The notes beneath the pieces are model-generated. The model was not told the DNA's origin. It ran no database searches and saw only the letters and a program-made list of their open reading frames with translations. From CAYTPI01 sp964439625 (lineage in GTDB: Bacteria > Chloroflexota > Anaerolineae > Aggregatilineales > UBA3940), in the NCBI GenBank assembly GCA_964439625.1, contig CAYTPI010000014.1:34371-98370 (forward strand): a stretch of 64,000 nucleotides of DNA. The letters run 5' to 3'. A program made the position numbers and the translations under genes. Shown here piece after piece: positions 61,259 to 64,000 of the stretch. The stretch's first letter is position 1. The number at the start of each line of letters is the position of its first letter.

Positions 61259-62125
61259 ATGTCTGATATTGCAAGCCGCGGTTACGCCAACCCAGATGTT
61301 CTTGTATCAACCGAGTGGGTCGCTGAGCGCCTCAATGACGCGAACGTCCGCATTATCGAATCAAACGAAGACCCACTGCTCTACACAGCTGGGCATATCC
61401 CTGGGGCCGTTGAAGTCGATTGGACTCGTGACCTCAACGATCAACTCGTCCGGGACTACATCGACAAGGAGGGCTTCGAAGCGCTCGCCAGCCGCATCGG
61501 CATTACGCCTGAGACGACCGTCGTCTTCTACGGCGATAAGAACAACTGGTGGGCTTCATACGCCTTTTGGGTCTTTCAGTTGTATGGGCACACCAACGCC
61601 AAAGTAATGGACGGTGGCAGCAAGAAGTGGGCCGCAGAGGGCCGCGAAACCACCCGCGACGTCCCAACTTACGAGGCCACCAACTACACAGCCGCCCAAG
61701 CACGCGATGATAAAACCAACCGCGTCCTGCGCGACGAAGTGCTGGCGCACGTCAAGGCGGGCAAGCAACTTGTTGACGTCCGCAGCCCCGCTGAATTTAG
61801 CGGTGAGCGGCTGCACATCGAAGGCTACCCCAATGAAGGCGCGCTGCGGGGCGGTCACATTCCGGGTGCCGCCAACATCCCGTGGAGTATGTCCATTGAT
61901 GCCGAGACGGGCGAATTTCTGACTGTGGACAAACTGCGCGAGATTTACGTTGAACAGAACCAGCTTGACCCCAACGAAGAGATGGTCGCCTACTGCCGCA
62001 TTGGTGAGCGCAGCAGTCATTCATGGTTTGTGATGAAGTATCTGTTGGGCTTCGAGAACGTTCGCAACTACGACGGTAGTTGGACGGAATGGGGCAACAG
62101 CGTCGGGCTGCCAATCGAGAAGTAA
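61259..62125 (+). CDS. Two-domain thiosulfate sulfurtransferase (rhodanese)
   Basis: 288 aa with two rhodanese domains. The N-terminal one (residues ~13-135, LLYTAGHIPGAVEVDW, VVFYGDKNNWWA) has Asp where the catalytic cysteine would be and is inactive. The C-terminal one (~155-285) has the active Cys in AYCRIGERSSHSW, close to the CRIGERSSHTW of actinobacterial CysA2-type thiosulfate sulfurtransferases. It transfers sulfane sulfur to cyanide or thiols. AAAGGA lies upstream of the ATG. Single transcription unit. Confidence 0.93.
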   Translation: MSDIASRGYANPDVLVSTEWVAERLNDANVRIIESNEDPLLYTAGHIPGAVEVDWTRDLNDQLVRDYIDKEGFEALASRIGITPETTVVFYGDKNNWWASYAFWVFQLYGHTNAKVMDGGSKKWAAEGRETTRDVPTYEATNYTAAQARDDKTNRVLRDEVLAHVKAGKQLVDVRSPAEFSGERLHIEGYPNEGALRGGHIPGAANIPWSMSIDAETGEFLTVDKLREIYVEQNQLDPNEEMVAYCRIGERSSHSWFVMKYLLGFENVRNYDGSWTEWGNSVGLPIEK

Positions 62126-62403
62126 ATCCGCCGCCATGACAATGGCTAACGTCCACTGCGCTGGAAATTGGCAATATAAAGACACCTGGGATCTGGTGGT
62201 GGAGATGCCCGAATAGAGGGAACCCGGCTGCCGGTCTGGATGCTAGTGGCCCAGCTACAAAGCGGGGGTCATAGTGGATGACTTGCTGGCGGGGTATGCC
62301 GACGTGTTGTTAAGCTGAGCGCAGGTTTATGTGGCGCTCGCTTACTATTACGATCACCCGGTTAAGATAGATGCAATTATTGAGATGAATAACGGGATGT
62401 TTG

Positions 62404-62442
62404 AAACGGGAGCCGGCTACCTGAGCCGCCGGCTCCCGTTTT
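62404..62442 (+). terminator. Strong intrinsic terminator
   Basis: Perfect 14-bp arms AAACGGGAGCCGGC/GCCGGCTCCCGTTT, a 10-base loop and a T4 run on the plus strand. It is ~280 bases past the rhodanese stop codon, rather far for that gene; the leading A run would also give a T run on the minus strand. Confidence 0.7.
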
Positions 62443-62526
62443 GTGATCAGCTCGTTTCAGACCTTCCCCCGGTAGAGCAGTTCCTCCGCAATTTATATAG
62501 AGGCGCCAAACTAGGTAATTGATGCG

Positions 62527-62576
62527 GAGCAAATTTCGACAGGAGGTCGATTTGGTGATCCTGTCGGAATTTGCTC
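62527..62576. other. Long stem-loop upstream of the winged-helix gene
   Basis: 18-bp arms, GAGCAAATTTCGACAGGA and TCCTGTCGGAATTTGCTC, with a single G-U/mismatch and a 14-base loop, 112 bases before the start of the next gene. No T run. It could be a 5'-UTR regulatory hairpin, a MITE-like remnant or a protein-binding palindrome. Confidence 0.6.
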
Positions 62577-62687
62577 TCTAAGCTGAATGAGCCTCTCGTG
62601 TTGGCCACCTCACTGAAGCCTTTTGGGATTTATTATATAACAGGCTATTATAAAGTAAGTTTGTGTATCAAAGAGGCAGCATCGTAA

Positions 62688-63542
62688 ATGTCGGACATTC
62701 TGTTTTCACCGCTCAACTTCTACACAGCGACGCTTCGCATTTACGACGAATTACCCCCCCTGCTCGCTGACGACTGGGGGAAGCACCAACCGACGCTCGA
62801 TGCCGCGCTGCAACAAATCCGCACAGCCGATGACGCTGAGGCGATGGCGTTGCCTGCGTTTCGGATTAAAGAGACGCTCCAGCCTTACCCCAACGCCTAC
62901 CAGCGCCTGCTCGATGAAATGCACCTACAGGCAACCGTCCACCAGAAAATTGTGGATCCGCTACAGGCAAGTTTGGGATTATCGGCTGAAGATGCCGCAC
63001 ACATGGCATTACTCGCCCTCACTGCGTTTAACTGGACAGCCGAACCGGACACCATCCCCAAAAACCTCGAAGAGGTGCGCAGTCGTACCGTTACAACCAG
63101 CACAGGCGGCAAGGGCGGTGGCAAGAGCGTCAAGTTTAAGAACTTCAGCCTCAATGCCGACGGACTGCTCAAGTTTGGGGCGGAATTTTCCATGATGGGG
63201 TTGGATGCGGTCGGGTCGCCGAGTCCAATTGTGATGACAGCCAGCATCCTGCTGACGCTGTGGACACTACGCGCCGAAGTGACGGCGAAGCTGACGGAAC
63301 AGGAAGCAAGTGTGTTTTACGGTATCGCGGTCGCCTGTGCCCACAAATCGCCGCGCTGGGCGACGAAAGCCCGCATACACGAAGCAACGAACGCCGAACG
63401 GCACAAAGTTGGGTTGAAGCCACTCGATGAGACACAGTTGGAATACAGCCTTCAGCGCCTGGTCGAACTCCAGAGCATTCAGCGTGTGGACGGCAAAGAC
63501 GACACCTACGAAATGATCGAAAACCTACGGATGGAGGATTAA
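62688..63542 (+). CDS. Unknown protein with winged-helix-like C-terminus, partner of a TPR protein
   Basis: 284 aa, no family recognised. Residues 1-100 are helical (SPLNFYTATLRIYDELPPLL). A Gly-rich turn follows (TGGKGGGKSVKFKNF, ~135-150; not a P-loop because the flanking strand is absent). A hydrophobic segment at ~170-195 could be buried or membrane-associated. The C-terminal ~90 residues have a winged-helix look (EQEASVFYGIAVACAHK, ATNAERHKVGLKPLDETQLE, LVELQSIQRVDGK). The next gene starts seven bases after it, so they form an operon. Function unknown. Confidence 0.65.
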   Translation: MSDILFSPLNFYTATLRIYDELPPLLADDWGKHQPTLDAALQQIRTADDAEAMALPAFRIKETLQPYPNAYQRLLDEMHLQATVHQKIVDPLQASLGLSAEDAAHMALLALTAFNWTAEPDTIPKNLEEVRSRTVTTSTGGKGGGKSVKFKNFSLNADGLLKFGAEFSMMGLDAVGSPSPIVMTASILLTLWTLRAEVTAKLTEQEASVFYGIAVACAHKSPRWATKARIHEATNAERHKVGLKPLDETQLEYSLQRLVELQSIQRVDGKDDTYEMIENLRMED

Positions 63543-63548
63543 GCGTAA

Positions 63549-64000
63549 TGGACGCCAATACAGACAGTGAAATCAAGGCCATCATTGAGGAACTGGAACA
63601 GCCCCCCCGTGATGTGCATGACATGCCCCGCCGCGTGGAACTGTGCCAACGTGGATTGGCATTATTGCCGAAACAGGGCAACGAGCAACGGTGGACATGG
63701 TTTCAGGTTATGCTAGGCAATGCAGCAGCACAGAATCCATTGGGCGAGCGCGCCGACAACATCGAGCAAGCGATTAGGGCGTATGAGCAGGCGCTGACCG
63801 TCAGGACCCAGAGCGCCATGCCCGTCGACTGGGCACGCACCATGATGAACCTTGCGAATGCCTACAAAGACCGTATCCGGGGCGAGCGCGCCGACAACAT
63901 CGAGCAAGCGATTAGGGCGTATGAGCAGGCGATCACCGTCCTGACAAAGAAAGCCATGCCCGTCGAATGGGCACTCACCATCAATAACCTTGCGGCAGCC
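63549..64000 (+). CDS. CHAT-associated-type tetratricopeptide protein (3' partial)
   Basis: The ATG is at 63549 and the frame is still open at the window edge (150 residues seen). After an ~60-residue helical lead, two consecutive 46-residue repeats begin GERADNIEQAIRAYEQA and continue with MPVDWARTMMNLANAYKDR and MPVEWALTINNLA. This repeat is typical of the long TPR arrays in bacterial proteins with a C-terminal CHAT peptidase domain or encoded next to one; the C-terminus is outside the window, so the effector is unknown. Repeat DNA is nearly identical, suggesting recent expansion. Confidence 0.75.
63742..63931 (+). repeat. Coding TPR repeat, 138-bp period
   Basis: GGGCGAGCGCGCCGACAACA and the rest of a 52-base stretch occur identically at 63742 and 63880. 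The spacing of 138 bases equals 46 codons, the TPR unit. More copies probably follow beyond the window. Confidence 0.85.

Larger units (their letters stand above)
62126..62687. other. Gene-free stretch with two strong hairpins
   Basis: No convincing gene: the longest open frame (62331-62522) has no ribosome site and its 3' half is the hairpin sequence. The stretch contains a terminator-like hairpin and a long stem-loop, listed separately. Confidence 0.5.

Noticed and set aside
62331..62522. Plus-strand frame of 63 codons in the gene-free stretch
   Set aside because: No ribosome site, and its middle is the palindrome of the terminator-like hairpin; no resemblance to a protein family.
63090..63135. 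Gly-rich TGGKGGGKS as a Walker A motif in the 284-aa protein
   Set aside because: Spacing and flanking residues do not fit GxxxxGK[ST] following a hydrophobic strand, and no Walker B is seen.
63742..64000. Regular direct repeats as a possible CRISPR array
   Set aside because: The period is exactly 46 codons, both copies are in one open frame and encode TPR motifs; the sequence between them is coding and similar, not unique spacers.

Overview
The window looks like a chromosomal segment of a Chloroflexota bacterium, probably of the Anaerolineae side. Several lipoproteins carry the Thr/Pro/Ala 'TPTxTPQATPT' linkers common in that phylum. There is a menaquinone module (menE, menH). The secretion genes are of the kind found in cells without a classical outer-membrane core complex: no VirB7/VirB9/VirB10 homologue is visible. 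The taxonomic call is an inference from gene style, not from a marker gene. One 10-base run of N (6083-6092) is an assembly gap inside a gene.

Region 1 (about 1-37.3 kb) is dominated by about 20 consecutive minus-strand genes that read as a type IV secretion-like machine. In transcription order: an NBR1-Ig/CARDB lipoprotein; two near-identical tandem VirB2/TrbC-like pilins with their own promoter and terminator; a 502-aa secreted PPC protein; a 2813-aa PPC/FG-GAP lipoprotein; an M23 endopeptidase; a tail-anchored exported protein; two paralogous VirB6/TrbL-like membrane proteins; a 655-aa bitopic protein with a cysteine-less sortase-like domain; a PrgI/VirB3-like protein; a VirB4 ATPase; a small acidic protein; a VirD4/TraG coupling ATPase; a 41-aa protein overlapping a Gln-rich 588-aa protein; and several unknown proteins interleaved with HTH regulators that have lost the HExxH motif of ImmA/IrrE peptidases. 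A membrane J-domain protein closes the array. There is no relaxase, integrase, VirB11 or conjugation origin that I can see, so a protein-export or cell-contact role is more likely than conjugation. Strong stem-loops between the genes suggest several transcripts with different stoichiometry.

Region 2 (37.3-45.7 kb) is housekeeping: DUF503, a HEAT-repeat protein, aroE, a response-regulator receiver, a coupled hpt-xylB-(Imm-5-like) operon on the minus strand, and a divergent menE-menH-hydrolase operon on the plus strand, with overlapping starts and stops.

Region 3 (45.8-62.1 kb) mixes an orphan two-gene cassette (STAS-like protein plus a putative permuted papain-fold enzyme), two lipoproteins, a methyltransferase with a C-terminal zinc ribbon, an AAA+ ATPase, trmFO, def, a glycosyltransferase/oxidoreductase operon, a cupin, two membrane proteins, trxB, an anti-sigma-like zinc finger protein and a two-domain rhodanese.

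Region 4 (62.1-64 kb) has a gene-free stretch with two strong hairpins, then a two-gene unit: an unknown protein with a winged-helix-like tail, and the start of a tetratricopeptide protein of the CHAT-associated type that runs off the window.
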